64,000 nucleotides of DNA from Protonemura montana (GCA_947568835.1 OX387608.1:6548001-6612000); one strand, 5' to 3'. Shown: positions 34,946 through 47,804, counted from the stretch's first letter. Numbers and translations are program-made. Notes: generated from the letters alone by a model not told the origin.

Positions 34946-35740
34946 ACACGTAAAATCATACGGTGTGGCGTCTTAAGACTCTTCAAAGCATTAAATCATC
35001 TTATCTTCAAGTTGATAACAAGTTGAAAAACACGCGTATCGAATTCTGAACCCGGGAGAATTTAATATCAGTACCATCTGGCAAAATGCCTGAAAATGCC
35101 TGACGTTATGACATCATAATCATCATGATATCACCAAATCCAGAACTGTCATTTCACATTCTTAGTAATCTTATTGATTTGATTGGATTCGATTATGAAA
35201 GATTATTCTCACGATTTTAAATCACTCTTTATAGCTCCGTTTCAAATCATTTGCTTGCTGGTTTCAGCTGCCTTGTGAAATAAAAAATAAAATAAAATAA
35301 CAGCATTAAGAGAGAAGTTTTTTAAAAATGTTGGGATAGTTTTTTCCAGCAAATGAGGACTGCCAAACACCAAAACAAGTGAGGCTCTTGACAAGCCCCA
35401 CTTGTTGGACAAGTCTTAACTCGAGTTTTTCAAACTTGAACAAAGACAGGCGAAAAGTAAAAGTTCAAGATCTGTGGTACTTGAGTAAAACAGAAAGTAA
35501 GTTGTTCTGTCTTATCTTGGATCTCGTTTAGATCTTGTCTGATGACTGATGACCGGCGCCCATCCTCCGAACCAGGAAGAAATCAGACTAAAAGATTACT
35601 TGAAACCCAATGTATAATTTGTATGCAACGTGGTGAACATCACCCGGGCAGCCAGAGTCGGCCGACATTTTAAATGACATCAACATACAATTATCAAATA
35701 TTTGTGAAAGAAATTGCAATGTAGTTTGTCAGACTTTTTC
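34946..35740. other. spacer without recognised features
   Basis: AT-rich sequence. A somewhat GC-richer stretch at 35540-35680 shows no supportable exon. Nothing else seen. Confidence 0.4.
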
Positions 35741-36300
35741 ATGAGCGGAACTAAATTTTCGATTTCATTTAATCCCAAAAAAAACACTCATGTGTTTATT
35801 TTTTTTTTATCATTTTTTTTTCGCATTTTAGTTCACGGTCTGACGACCAAACGCCAGCTCTGATTTTAAAGAAATGTGTAGAAAATATTTTGCAACTCTC
35901 CGTTTTTCCAGCAAAATTGGACAAATAGTTTTGAAACTGTTCAAAATGTACAAACATTTCCAGATTTTGTATTAACGTTTTTTAGTTGTTCTACCAAAGG
36001 TATTTAATATTTTTTCACCGAACTTGGCAAAGATGTGAAATACATTAAAATTAAGTAGTTGTAGAAGTTTTTCAGCCCGTATGTGTTTTTTTCTCTTTTA
36101 ATTAACAAATTTCCGGCATAATTTTGTGAATTTTGGCTGGTTTTCTATGATCTATAGAATGGAGCAGCTTCACATTTTATAATCCCTAATTATCGCTATG
36201 CTCATCTTACAACGCAACTAAAACTGTGTTTGGGAAGCCCCAGTTACTGGTAACTTTAACACCCTCTCAAAAATCTGTCTCTTATCAGCGAAATTGAACC
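35740..36300 (+). repeat. repeat R1, copy 4
   Basis: Matches the family at TTTCATTTAATCCCAAAAAA, GACCAAACGCCAGCTCTGAT, GATGTGAAATACATTAAAATT and TTCACATTTTATAATCCC. Confidence 0.6.
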
Positions 36301-37050
36301 TAACTTTCTCGGGTGATGCTCTACCTCGACCTAATTATAAGGATTTAAGTGTCCATTTGAAAATATTTGAGAGTGTTAAATAATAATAACAAGGGTGTAA
36401 AGGACAGAAAGGTATAAGGCTTCTGGCCCCCATTTTATTTAAAGTACAGGAAAAACGCTAGCAGCACAAATGCCCTTTTTACACATGTTATTTAGTGAAT
36501 AATCAATTAGACTTACGAAATAATTGAGCGCCCCTATACTGAACGCTTATTTGATTTCAAAAATTGGAAATCTGCAGACTTATAGAGTTTAACTAAACAA
36601 CAAACGTGTTCTCTCAAGAAACTTAAAATAAATTTCACACTGTACGTATTTCAAGCGAACAAGCCAAGTATAGGCCTGACCTTTTGAACACTAATTCAAA
36701 TGTTTGCTTAAAACTAAAAGATTTGTTACAAAATATGGCCTCGATTCAAATTTTCCCGCCAGTGTGCTTCTGTGTTTGTGTCAAGAACACAAGACTTGAC
36801 CGCTCATAAGATATGGGACGACATGTCATGCACTCTTTGGCCAATCAGGACAGATAAAAATGTATTGCTATTATTAAAAATAATCTCAAATAATTGTGAA
36901 CAGACACAGATATAAAAAAAAAGTTCGTAATTGGTCCAGAGTCAATTTTCAGGACATCGTGTCAGTGAGAAGCTTGATTTGGAAATCCTTCTTCGAAAAT
37001 CCCACAACTTACCATGAAAAATCATTCGTTTTGCACGAACTATTACGAGC
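36300..37050. other. spacer upstream of the GC island
   Basis: AT-rich, with an open + frame at 36896-37081 of unclear meaning. No repeat family recognised. Confidence 0.35.
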
Positions 37051-37265
37051 TTGTCCTCGCTGTGCGCCGGTCAGGTTATAGGTGTACCCGAATCAGCGTC
37101 GGCGTCGGCTAGGGACGACAGTCTCCCTGCCGGCGTCGAAGAGAGCGGTCGTGTATTGGCGTCGCGACGCTGCCTCCACCGATCACACGTAAGCAGCGAC
37201 GTATTCATACGTCTGCCTGCGACCGACGCCCCTGGCATGCTTGTCTTGCTTCTGGTTTCCTTGGA
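37050..37265. other. CpG-dense GC-rich island with exon-like signals
   Basis: About 200 bp rich in CGTCGG/GCGTCG, standing out from AT-rich flanks. On the - strand a 55-codon frame from ATG 37238 to TGA 37071 (MPGASVAGRRMNTSLLTCDR start) follows an AG (GGAAACCAG). On the + strand there is a good donor CAC|GTAAGC at 37189. It could be a first exon or a promoter; I cannot choose a strand. Confidence 0.35.
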
Positions 37266-37299
37266 GGGTTTAGTTAATTCGGAACACTGAAAAGGACAA

Positions 37300-38430
37300 A
37301 GATATTAGGGATGAAAAACGTAAAAAAAAAAAAAACTGTATGGTCGCAAAATTTAATTTAAGAAAAGTTTAGATGCTTTAAATGATATCAATTGAGAATT
37401 CTTCGAGGCTATTTTACATTTTTTTTTAAAATGGCGGACCAATTTTTGGCTGAATTTTATCGGATCATCGGCATTATTCAATCGCAAGGAAAAAGAGAAA
37501 AATAACTGTCTTTTTTTTAAAGAAAAATGCAAAAATGTTGGTGCTGTTCGGTTGAAAAGGATAACGCATGAAGGCTTCGAGCTATTTACGTACCTTACTA
37601 GAGTTTTCTACGGTAAATTTATGATAAGTTAGCGCGTGATTTTTTTCCATGGAGTCAACCTCCTATGAAAAATTGCTAAAATTAATTCAGATAACGGAAG
37701 TGGAAGCGATTTTATTTCTGGCATCTGAAAGGTTGAGAATCGTGTGAAAATTATTTAATAAATTGCCGAACGTGGAATCGAACCAAGAAACCCTGTAGAT
37801 ACGACCGTGGGAGTAATTCTGTCTGGATTCAATTTCTGGATTTTATCGGCTTCTGTCGAGAAATGCGTCAGCGACCAACCGAAACTAGGAGAGCTCCGCT
37901 TTGCTGTGATTGGTGGAATCTATCTCAATCACTTTTATCGAATTTTTGAAGCAAGGTCAATGATGTCAAGTGTTCGAAGGGCAGACAGTACAATTATTTG
38001 TGCGGGCAACAAATTAGAGGAGGCTAAAAGCACAAAACAAGTCAGTTCTGTCAAAAGATTTGATTGGATTAGTGATTTGCTGAAAAATATTTAATGTTAG
38101 CAACATTTTTCTTGGTTTGCCTATTTTGCCAGGAAAACTGGTCCCCATGCTAGTGACTGAAAATTTTCTATAATTACTTCACGATTTCCTACAAATTAAA
38201 ATAAAATTTCACCAATTTTTATGTTTTCTCGTTTGGGCATTTAGAGATTCATTAAAATATTCGTATTGTGCCACAATTCCGATCAAAATGATGACAGTTT
38301 AGGTTATTCAATTTGGGTTACTTGAAAAATAGACCATCAGAACTTTTTTCAGCCCCTAACACCTAGTACGTTCGACTACTGTAAAATGATTAGATCTCAG
38401 CTAGAAATTTGTTGATTTTTTAAGGACACT
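37300..38430. other. spacer with a tRNA-like trace
   Basis: AT-rich. On the - strand near 37762-37800 GGTTCGATTCCACGTTCGGC resembles a B box and 3' acceptor, but there is no matching 5' half. A + frame at 37807-38094 has no ATG support and no recognisable family. Confidence 0.35.
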
Positions 38431-38620
38431 AATAAAAAAAGTATGATTTTATCATAACTTTTGTTCAGAAAGTGCAGCACGTTAACCAAAGCAATGTGTC
38501 GGATTTTGAGCAAATCCCTACGTTATTTTCGCGTCGATGGAGGTACCGTGCGCTCCGGCTGAAACCTTAGGTACCTTCTTGGAAATTCCACTGCCCACTG
38601 ATCACACTTTCGTAACCGTA
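38430..38620. repeat. dispersed repeat pair, copy 1 (partner at 49210-49410)
   Basis: GTTATTTTCGCGTCGATGGA, GTACCGTGCGC and ACCTTCTTGGAAATTCCA match GTTATTTTCATGGTGATCGA, GTGCCGTGCG and AATTTCTTAGAAATTCCA at the partner. Confidence 0.55.
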
Positions 38621-39440
38621 CTTATATTTTCATTAAAAATGTAAATCCACTTACAGAAAACAATTTCAATCTTTAAAAACCTCTTAAAACGACCCCAAAA
38701 CAGGTTTTTAACTAGACAGAAAAGTCTAGCAAAAACTAACTAGCAGAAAAGCTTGCAGAAAAGTAACGAACAATTCGCACAACTAGAATACCACTAAGAA
38801 TACTCATCGAGCTATTGATTTTATAACTTTGCCGAAAGGCCTAACCACAATTCACATAGCAATACGCACAAGTACAAACATAGTGTACAAGGATCTTAAA
38901 ACTTGATTATCATTTGGGACTGCACACAATCGCATAGCGCATAGCATACACGCATTGCGTTTTACGTTACAACAAAGGAGATTAAATTGAATATCCAGCG
39001 TAGACCTAGTGTTCTCTGTCTTCTGTAATTTCCGTGTGGAGTAATAAAGGAGTCGTTTGCATTGCCCGAGGTGAAAAACCAGAACACGGTGATGACATTT
39101 TAGCATCGCTTTTCTGCATGGGCCAAAGCAATTAGTTTTTCCTCTGTTTAACCATTTAATTATGAGATGACAAACAAGAATATGCTTTTTTTGGTTCGCT
39201 TATTTTAATTGAAGTTTGCATGGTTGTGGCTGTTGATTCTATTATGCTTAACTGTTGTCGTTTACGGTATAGGATCAGAAAAACCAAAAAACAGTAGAAT
39301 ACAAAATTCATCTAAATGAACTTTGCGAAAAGGGAGTGTCTGCCATTTTTGTAGGTGGTTCTTTTCCTGATTACACCCAAAATTTTCCAATTTAGTAATT
39401 TTTGTTGTTACTTAAAATATATATAAATATATATTCGACT
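38620..39440. other. spacer without recognised features
   Basis: AT-rich. Contains a short TGTCTGCCATTTTTGTAGGT block near 39338 that recurs at 12970 and 62248. No coding signal. Confidence 0.35.
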
Positions 39441-39444
39441 GTAA

Positions 39445-40115
39445 AGCATAGGAGGTTCAATTGTAGATTCAACGTTTGGTAGCCATGGAGATACTGAGAT
39501 CGCCTGACAGAGCTTCTTAATTCTGCTATCTTATGTTACCACGGGTATATCATGGCCTAGCATAGGAGGTTCAATGGTAGATTCAACGTTTGGTAGCCAT
39601 GGAGATGCTGAGATCGCCTGACAGAGCTTCTCAATTCTGCTATCTTACGTTACCACAGGTATATCATGACCTAGCATAGGAGGTTCAATGGTAGATTCAA
39701 AATTTGGTAGTCAAGGAGATGCTGAGATCGCCAGACAGAGCTTCTCAATTCTGCTATCTTATGTTACCACGGGTATATTATGGCCTAGCATAGGAGGTTC
39801 AATTGTAGATTCAACGTTTGGTAGCCATGGAGATGCTGAGATCGCCTGACAGAACTTCTCAATTCTGTTATCTTATGTTACCACGGGTATATCATGGCCT
39901 AGCATAGGAGGTTCAATGGTAGATTCAACATTTGGTAGCCATGGAGATGCTGCGATCGCCTGACAGAGCTTCTCAATTCTGCTATCTTACGTTACCACAG
40001 GTATATCATGACCTAGCATAGGAGGTTCAATGGTAGATTCAAAATTTGGTAGTCAAGGAGATGCTGAGATCGCCAGACAGAGCTTCTCAATTCTGCTCTC
40101 CGATTTTACCATGGA
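39445..40115 (+). repeat. 114-bp tandem repeat, about six copies
   Basis: GGAGGTTCAATGGTAGATTC recurs at 39451, 39565, 39679, 39793, 39907 and 40021, exactly 114 apart. Units include GGTAGCCATGGAGATGCTGA and TTACCACGGGTATATCATGG. The copies at 39679 and 40021 share private variants (AAAATTTGGTAGTCAAGG), indicating block duplication of three units. A single diverged unit lies in BLM intron 2 at about 1500-1580. Confidence 0.92.
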
Positions 40116-40690
40116 TGTAGCCGATCTATTAAGATTTCCCAAAGGTATTCACGTTTTCACTTCTAAAGATAAATGCATGTCTTTGAAACTTATGGCTATA
40201 AAGTTTATTCCATAGTTTAAAGTGTGTCACGAAGGTTTAAATAAGGTCACACAGGAAACAAAAAACACCACCCAGGTATCACGGAAGAGTAAAATCGTTA
40301 TGCAAAATGCATGTTGCACGATTTTCGTGAAATTTATGCATATTCTGATTTAGACCATTCTAATATCTAGTTCTCTAAATGAATCAAAGTGTTTGTGTAG
40401 CAAACTGAACTGAATTTTCTTCAAATTTGTGTCAACAGACGAGAAAGACGATGCCAAATCTGAAAAAAATCTTAACTACGGGATGTGGTTACTGTTTGCC
40501 GTGCAGTCTGAATAGAAAACATGATAAATTTGATGGAACACGCAAATTTGGAACCACAAAGTACCTACGTTAGATCGTTTAGTGTATATAGGTAAAGTCA
40601 GAAGGCCAGAGATAATGTTGAACTAAATTCGCGATAATGCCTGACAAATTACTAGTTTATCGAAAAAAAAAAACTGATATATGCTACTAA
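40115..40690. other. spacer without recognised features
   Basis: AT-rich sequence, no coding or repeat signal recognised. Confidence 0.35.
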
Positions 40691-40965
40691 ATGGCGTCAC
40701 CGTCGTTTCGAGTGTTACGAAATTTAATTTTGTTGTTTCTCGCAGATTACTCGCATTTGAGACTGGTTTAAGTTTAATTAATCTGTATTAATGTTTACTT
40801 TAACGACTGATAAAAATGTATCGATATTTGGAAGTGTAATTACCTAATTGTAGCGGCTTTTACCGTTACCAAGTGTTGCCGGCTCGTTTGCTTAGCAGAA
40901 AGTTTGACTATACCCTCTGACTATACCTATAAACTCAATGGTGATATCAATTAACGCTGCAATTA
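40690..40965 (+). repeat. dispersed repeat S2 copy
   Basis: TGGCGTCACCGTCGTTTCGA, TCGCAGATTACTCGCATTTG, AGACTGGTTTAAGTTTAATT and GTGTTGCCGGCTCGTTTGCT. Confidence 0.7.
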
Positions 40966-41304
40966 ATTGCTTCTCGCACCTGAAAATGTCGTTATCGAGA
41001 AGTTGCTAGTTCGTAAATTTGGCTGTTCACTGTTAGCTAGGACCATCCTACGTCGTTTTCGCACAGAACTCAACTCAAAAGCGGCGTTTTTTTTATTGCT
41101 TTTTTTATCGCAAAAAGGCAGCACTATCATTTACACAAACTTCAAACGCCTATTAATCAACTTGGCTTAGCACTTAGTGAGCGACGATAATGATCAGTAC
41201 TTCAACTTCAATCAATATTATTTTTTGATAAATCACATATTGGTTCAGCTTTAAGGGAAAGACCCACAGTGACTTTAAACCAATAAATGTAAAACTTGGT
41301 TCTT

Positions 41305-41465
41305 CTCTTGGTTCTACTCCTTGCAGATCTGTCATTCTCATCAAATGCACAAAATTCCTCTACAAAATCAGCACAAAGCACAATTAGTAAGAGCAACACC
41401 CGCGATAGGTGGAGATGGGGGTTCTAGTCCCCGTTTGGGCACAGATTTTTGAGATGATCTAAATT
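41305..41465 (+). repeat. tRNA-derived SINE S1, 5'-truncated copy
   Basis: TTCTACTCCTTGCAGATCTG, AGAGCAACACCCGCGATAGG and B box GGGGTTCTAGTCCCCG, then GGGCACAGATTTTTGAGA. The A box is partly lost. Confidence 0.7.
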
Positions 41466-41634
41466 TCCTCATAATAAAACACCCCGCAAAATTGAAATCA
41501 GAGTTTGAAATTTAATTCAGATTTCAATTTTCAAACCGATTTTCTAGTTATTGTCTGGATATAACTTTAGAGTTACAATGGCATTGTGTGAATATGTACG
41601 TTGTAGACAGGCCCGGTATTACAATATATTTCCA

Positions 41635-41915
41635 ACCTGGAAAGAGCAGGGTCCAGCCAGCTGATCTCAAATAACATGCAATGAGCATAGGTTCCAGCCA
41701 GATGATCTCAAATAACCTGGATAGAGCATAGGATCCAGCCAGCTGATATCAAATAACCTGGATAGAGCAAAGGATCCAGCCAGCTGATATCAAATAACCT
41801 GGATAGAGCATAGGATCTAGCCAGCTGATCTCAAATAACCTGGATAGAGCAAAGGATCCAGCCAGCTGATATCAAATAACCAGGACAGAGCAAAGGATCC
41901 AGCCAGCTGGTAAAA
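41635..41915 (+). repeat. 41-bp minisatellite, locus 2 (about 6-7 copies)
   Basis: Same unit as locus 1, same orientation. The right flank GGTAAAAATTGAAGTCAG resembles the locus 1 flank, and GGCTGTACAAAATT follows. Confidence 0.9.
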
Positions 41916-42880
41916 ATTGAAGTCAGAAAATACATTGTTGGAGTAGGGCTGTACAAAATTCGAGTCAATTTAACTAACCTTAACAAAGTAATTGTGTCGA
42001 TCCTTTCTTTTGATGCTGAACTTCTTCTACAATGACAATTGTTTTGCCTCTGCTAACCAAACAGGAAAGCTTTTCATCCTGAAATACCTATATAGTCATA
42101 TAGAATGTCCACACATATAAGACTATCAGGTTTATGGATGGTCACCAGGAATAGGAAACTAAATTACCACAAAGGACTTTTTTCCTGTGTTTTGAACAGG
42201 ATCGAATACCCGGCCCAATTTGGAAGAGATTCGGGGAATCAAATCAAATTACAGGTGTCGATTTGGGACTGACATTTCCAGGAAAAGTCAACCAAATATT
42301 AAACCGTGCTTGGTAAAGAGTACAGTACGATCATCGATAGTTTTTTTGTCCGTTTGGTTGGTCGTAACGTTCCGTATCTTGTCAAAAACTAGACAAAAAA
42401 TTTAAAAAACGTGCCTGAAAATTGGTTGGTATTCGTTTTTCTATTCGTCTATGGAATAAATAAATAAATCACAGGGATTTTCCGCGCGCATGCAGTTTTA
42501 AAACGGTTTTTCAAAGCGGAATGCATTTAATCACTCGATAAAAGCTGACGATGCATTCTTTATAGCGAACTATACAATTAAAAAGCACTGCATTTGGGTG
42601 CATCTAATATATATGCTGATGCGGCGATTACTAAATGCAAGTGCATTGCAGTGTTATAATCTGTGCACTCTGGTGTGATTGATCGGGGGCGTCGGAGGAA
42701 TGAGATGGAGTGTGCTTGGTAATTTCCGTGATGCTAAGGGATGATTGACGTGACGACGTCAGGTTGTCATGGGATTGAGATCTTTGCACCTTGATGTGTT
42801 ATTGTTATTCAAGCTTGTGAATGCATCGTGGTGAGTTGATGAGCGTAGGTAGCGAGGGGAGCAAAATCCCAGAAAAAAAT
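41916..42880. other. non-coding spacer
   Basis: A 42480-42700 stretch (GCATGC, TGCATTT motifs repeated) is low in repeats and has no open frame. Otherwise nothing recognised. Confidence 0.35.
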
Positions 42881-43310
42881 TACATGCCTTAGAAAAAAAA
42901 TCACTTGTGTGTTTGTTGGATATATTGCGTTTGCGTTTGCGCTTTAGCGGCCAAACGCCTACTCCGATTAAAACAAAATTTGTTGAGCACATTTCTGTGT
43001 TTTTAACTTAAAACTTGTGAGTTTTTCAACGAAATCGGTTGAAAAGTTTTGAAACTATTCAAAATGTACGATACTTTTCAGATTTTGTTTCAATGTTTTG
43101 AAGTTGTCCCGCTGGAAGGGTTTGATAATTTTTTACCAAACTTTGCGAAGATGTAACATTCATTAAAATTCAGTAGTTGTGAAGTTTTTGAGTCCGTTCG
43201 TGTTTTCTTCCTGTTTATATTCAAAAATTGACGCCTTATTTTGGCAATTTTGACTGTTTTGCTACAATATTGCAACTCAAAATGCGTTCGCGAAGCCCTT
43301 GTTAGTTAGC
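42880..43310 (+). repeat. repeat R1, copy 5
   Basis: GCGGCCAAACGCCTACTCCG, TTTTTCAACGAAATCGGTTG, AAACTATTCAAAATGTACGA and the 3' AAAATGCGTTCGCGAAGCCC. Confidence 0.65.
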
Positions 43311-44590
43311 ATCAAAATGCCTTTGATTATGATTTTTCTATTTCTATGCCATCTTTCTCGCGGTTTAGCATTAGCTTTGTTCGGATTTGTCAGAATTTGG
43401 TGAGATCACAGCGTTACAGCGTGTGATAGTCCAGAGCAGAGTACATAATATAACACTTTTCATTTGTTCTTATTTAAACTCACTCCAACTCCTAGACGGG
43501 TGGAGGAAAAAGTCAGCTATTCTGCTTCAAAGTAAACTGATCAGACACAAATGAACAGAACTATTATGCGGGGGTAATAACTTGACGTTAAAATAACTTA
43601 TCAGAACTTTGTAGTTACCTAACCTATGACCTATTTTATGATCTATTTCACTAGCCACTAGAAAAGCACCGATTTTGATAAAAATTTTAGGTCACCTTTT
43701 TGTGTTGTCAACTTTGACTGTGTGCTTTTTTTCAGAAATTAGATTGTTGACCTCAAAATTTACAAACATTTTCACAAAAAAAAAAATGCACAGTGTAAGA
43801 TTTAAATTTGCATAAATTGTCCCAATGAGAAAACTTTTTAGTGAAAAATTGAAGGAGATTATGATGATTTGAAAAGTATTGAAAGTAGCATTCATGATCT
43901 TTCATGAAGAAGCTCGAAGAGCAGCCATTTTCTAGTTAAAATTAGATGCATTAAGAAGAAAATGAAATATTTCCGCTCGTTTATAACGCAACAGAAAGCT
44001 CAAAAAGGTGCATTAAGCAGCATTACATAAAAGTTTGTTACATGTGTTACAAGTTGTGTGGTCGGCCACTGTAAGAGGAGATGGTTTTTCATGAAAATAC
44101 TTAATTTTATAATTGTGCTCCTACATGCTAAAACTGGCTGAACTGAATTTTCCGTGCCATTTTATGTACAGTAAAAAGCAAAAAAAAGTATTCGCTTTTG
44201 ACGTTAATGCAAAATATTGCATAAAAATCTGCATAAAATCATGACAAAGATGATTGAATGACAGTACCGATACAGTATGTAACCAATTGTTTGCCCCTTG
44301 TTTTGTGTTGCTGTCCAATACGATAAGCCCTTTTTAGTGTACACAGACAACAAAGGCAGTTTGAATTCTGTCAATAATTGCAAATATCAATCACAGTGAA
44401 ACGATACATGTCAATGAATAGCGATCTGGTATCTATTTCAAAGACATATTGCGCTCAGAGATAAGTATTTTATTTTCATTATTATATAGTATTAATTAAA
44501 AAGTCTTTACTAGCATAAAAAAGCTATCAACTATTAATTTAATTATTTGTAATTTATTTGTAATTTAATTTGTTATTTAATTCATTTATA
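43310..44590. other. spacer without recognised features
   Basis: AT-rich sequence; short open stretches only. Nothing supportable. Confidence 0.35.
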
Positions 44591-44598
44591 ATTGATTT

Positions 44599-45035
44599 TC
44601 TAATTATTAAATTAATCTGTCACATAAGTATTTAAAAGTTCTGATAGGTAAGCAAATTTATCTTGATTAGGTTTCAAACATTTTGATGTTTCCAGAATCT
44701 TTGCATGTGCAGGCAGGTAATATCTATTATGTAATTAATTAATTAAACTATTTTTAGATTTAATTTGAATTTAATGTAATTATAATTGATTTAGTAATTG
44801 ATTTACTAATTATTTAATTAATATGTAACATAAGTATTTAAAAGTTCTGATTGGTAAGCACATCTATTTTAAGTAGGTTTCAAACAATTGGATGTTTTCA
44901 GCTTCTTTGCGTGTGCGGGGGGTTTATACCTATTAGATAATTAATTGATTAAATTATTTTTAATTTTTTTTAAATTTAATTTTAAATTTAATTGATTTAT
45001 AATTGGTTGAATGATTATTTAATTAATATGTCACA
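44599..45035. repeat. 209-bp AT-rich tandem duplication (two copies plus a stub)
   Basis: CATAAGTATTTAAAAGTTCT recurs at 44623 and 44832, with TAGGTTTCAAACA and TAATTAATTAATTAAA-type blocks. A third partial copy begins near 45010. Confidence 0.75.
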
Positions 45036-45639
45036 TATTGCAGTTATTTATAGTCTTTCCTTCCACTGTAAAAGATGGATTTTTATGTTTTTGTTGTATA
45101 TGTCCAGTTATCTTCAAGTTATTCGAGTAGGAGGTTCAGCTCTATTTTGAATATAAAAATCATCGTCTATCTGTACAAAAGTTTTTCTTGGGAAGTCACT
45201 CTGCTAATTGCCTGGAGAATGTCATAGACAGGTACAAATATTTTTCACCGTAGAATGCTACAGTGCAACTTTAATCAATAATAATCAAAACACTCCAAAG
45301 TATCTAAGACCACTGACAATAGATATTTTACACCAAAAAAAAGGAATAATTCTCCGATGTTTCAACAGAACAAAAAATACAAGCATGATTTTTGAGAAGT
45401 CAGTAAAAAAAAAACGTTTCATCGTGGAAACTTTAAAACATTGAGATCTGAATTTGAGTTTATAGGTCACGAGAAAACAAGCTAAATTAGAACAAGTTAC
45501 CAAAGTTTTTCTTTTGAAATATATTTTTTACTTTGGTTTCTTTCACTATGTCGATTAAAAGAAAATTTCAATATATACTTTCATACTTAATATACTTAAA
45601 ATATCCTGCACTTACAAATCATAAAAGAATGTTTAAGAA

Positions 45640-46035
45640 ACACAAATATAATAATAATAATAATAATAATAATAGTTTTATTTCAGAAACAACATTTACA
45701 TGTTATTGAATACGTCACATTTTAAAATATTTACAAGGATAATGACAATGCTTTAAAACTCTTTGAGTGAATATAATGTGCTTTTAGATAAGTATGCATG
45801 TAGTTCTGCCTTGAAGATGCTAATATTGTCAATAGATTTTAAAACTTCAGGTAGTTTATTAAAATAAAAAGAGCCTGCATAATTTGGGTTTGTTGTGAAA
45901 AGTTTAAGGTTATGAGGTTGGGCGTGAATGTCATTTTTTCTTCTTGTGTCATGATTGTGGATATCATTGTTTTTTATTAGATTCATGGAGTCTCTATTTG
46001 ATTTATTTATATATGAAGTTGATAAAAGCGTCTCT
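45640..46035 (-). mobile_element. 5'-truncated non-LTR retrotransposon (LINE), 3' end
   Basis: On the - strand a ~95-codon frame (ending at 45753) matches the C-terminal end of LINE reverse transcriptases: NDIHNHDTRRKNDIH, then FYFNKLPEVLKSIDNISIFK and AELHAYL. It is followed by a short 3' region and a (TTA)n microsatellite tail (45648-45675). The 5' end is lost near 46035. Class CR1/Jockey-like by the HxxxTRxK motif; this is an inference. Confidence 0.75.
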
Positions 46036-46109
46036 TTGACGGGGAACGACAACGTTGCGTTCTAAGATTAACATCAGAAAGAACGCTTTTGTGTGAATAA
46101 TCAACAACT

Positions 46110-46387
46110 TTTCGTAGTCCGTTGCTCTTCTCTGACACTAACAAATTTCTTTCGTGCATCACATGTTTCCCACGAGTCAAAAAATCTCGCCGAAAAGCGT
46201 CACACAAAGCACATAAACTGGTAAATAATTCAAAAACTTTCCCATATACTGCGATCCGCGACAGTTCAAGCTTACAAGTAAAAATATATCTGGCAGTTTT
46301 CATGAAAAACATGGCGGGTATAAATATTTTCCCCGTGCGTTGGCTTGTCGCTTCGTAAGCCGACAATGCGTTTATCAGTTCGGTCAC
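46110..46387 (-). other. open frame of unknown nature
   Basis: A 126-codon open stretch (to 46007), without ATG at its start, follows a fair acceptor (TTTTCTGGTCCAG at 46390). It contains AVYGKVFELFTSLCALCDAF. Its last ~25 codons run into the LINE. It may be an exon or chance; no family recognised. Confidence 0.25.
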
Positions 46388-46594
46388 ACCTGGACCAGAA
46401 AATCTGTAATTTCAAAGGCGCTTACACTCATGCGCATTCGACTGGGTTTTTATTGAATTTTGATTGTTCACTATTACTGTAACCAGTTGAAATGTCCGAT
46501 TTTTTTTAATGATCTAATTGGCTATCTTGCGTCCATTTACGCTAGGGAACGAAGCACTAATTAATTGGCTAAGTCCGGTAGTTAGTTATGGGTG

Positions 46595-46662
46595 GAAGTG
46601 CACCTGCACCATGCACCTGCACCTACACATGCACCTGAACCTGCACCTGCACCTGCACACTT
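46595..46662. repeat. CACCTG hexamer repeat
   Basis: Imperfect (CACCTG)n, about ten units, with CATGCA interruptions. Confidence 0.85.
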
Positions 46663-46799
46663 AATATCTTTTTATCTTGAAAAATAATGAAACACGAATT
46701 CTAAAATTTGGCTTTTTCGGAAAATGACGATCAATTCGGGGGGAAGGGGGGTCAATTTCACGACCCAGCTGAAATAATTTATTATAGCTAAGTGATCGG

Positions 46800-47100
46800 T
46801 CTCCTGGATCATGTTGAGTAACACACTTGAGTTTATAGGTAGTCAGTGGCCTAGCGTTAATGTTCAGCTTACTGCTGAGCAAACGAGCCGGCAACACGGA
46901 GATTACGGTAGGTGCCAATCAATGGCGCTAGCGGCCGTCATTTTTAACAGACCTATACATAAAAAAAAACTACTCGAAATATCGATCCATGTACATCATT
47001 CGTTAGGTAGGTATTTATGAAGATGAATTGAGCGTAAACCAGTCTCAAATGCGAGTAATAACGAAATTGAATTCCTTTACACATATGTGATTCCATATCT
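46800..47100 (-). repeat. dispersed repeat S2 copy
   Basis: Inverted: GAGCAAACGAGCCGGCAACA, GGTAGGTGCCAATCAATGGC, AACCAGTCTCAAATGCGAGT. Confidence 0.7.
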
Positions 47101-47800
47101 GGTTGATTTGTAATTTGAAGGCTATTTTTTCGCGAAGCAGTTCATTATCAGCGCTGTGGTAGTACAACAACACGTCTTAAATTTGCGTTAAATCAAAGAA
47201 AAAAACACAGTGTTAATTCGCAAACTAAAAAGTAAATTAAAAAATCAGGATACAAAAATATAAAACCATGTTTTCTCGTGCTTATTGCTAAACTGACACA
47301 ATTAAACGTAATTTTCCGCTATATCAAAAACACACGCGAGGTATTTTGTAACAAAGCTATGGTGGGGAAATTAAACTTATGTTTAAACAAAGTTAGATAA
47401 GTGGATACTTAAAATTACCTTCAACAAGTGCGAATTTTTAAATCGTTTGAAGCTTTTCAAACTTAGAACGACACTCGAGGGTAGAATTAATATGCTTACT
47501 GCCAACAAACTCCCTGAATGTTGTTTGCTAAAAGTTAATTATTGGCATTTGCCAGGAACATTTAAACCCATACACTTCTAACTCAATTTCGCAGATTATA
47601 ATTTTCCTGCATTTTCCTGCAGATGACAAACTCCTCATTTTCCCGCCTCTCTACTGGAAATAACATGTCAATTTTCTGCGTACATGATCAGGTATCTCAT
47701 AACTGAAGCTATGGACCCTGACAATTAATCTTGGTGACCTCTGACCAAGCGGATTTTTAGGTATGGAACTTCGAAAAATCAGGAACACCAAAGGTTTTGC
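47100..47800. other. spacer without recognised features
   Basis: AT-rich sequence. Nothing supportable. Confidence 0.35.
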
Positions 47801-47804
47801 GTTT

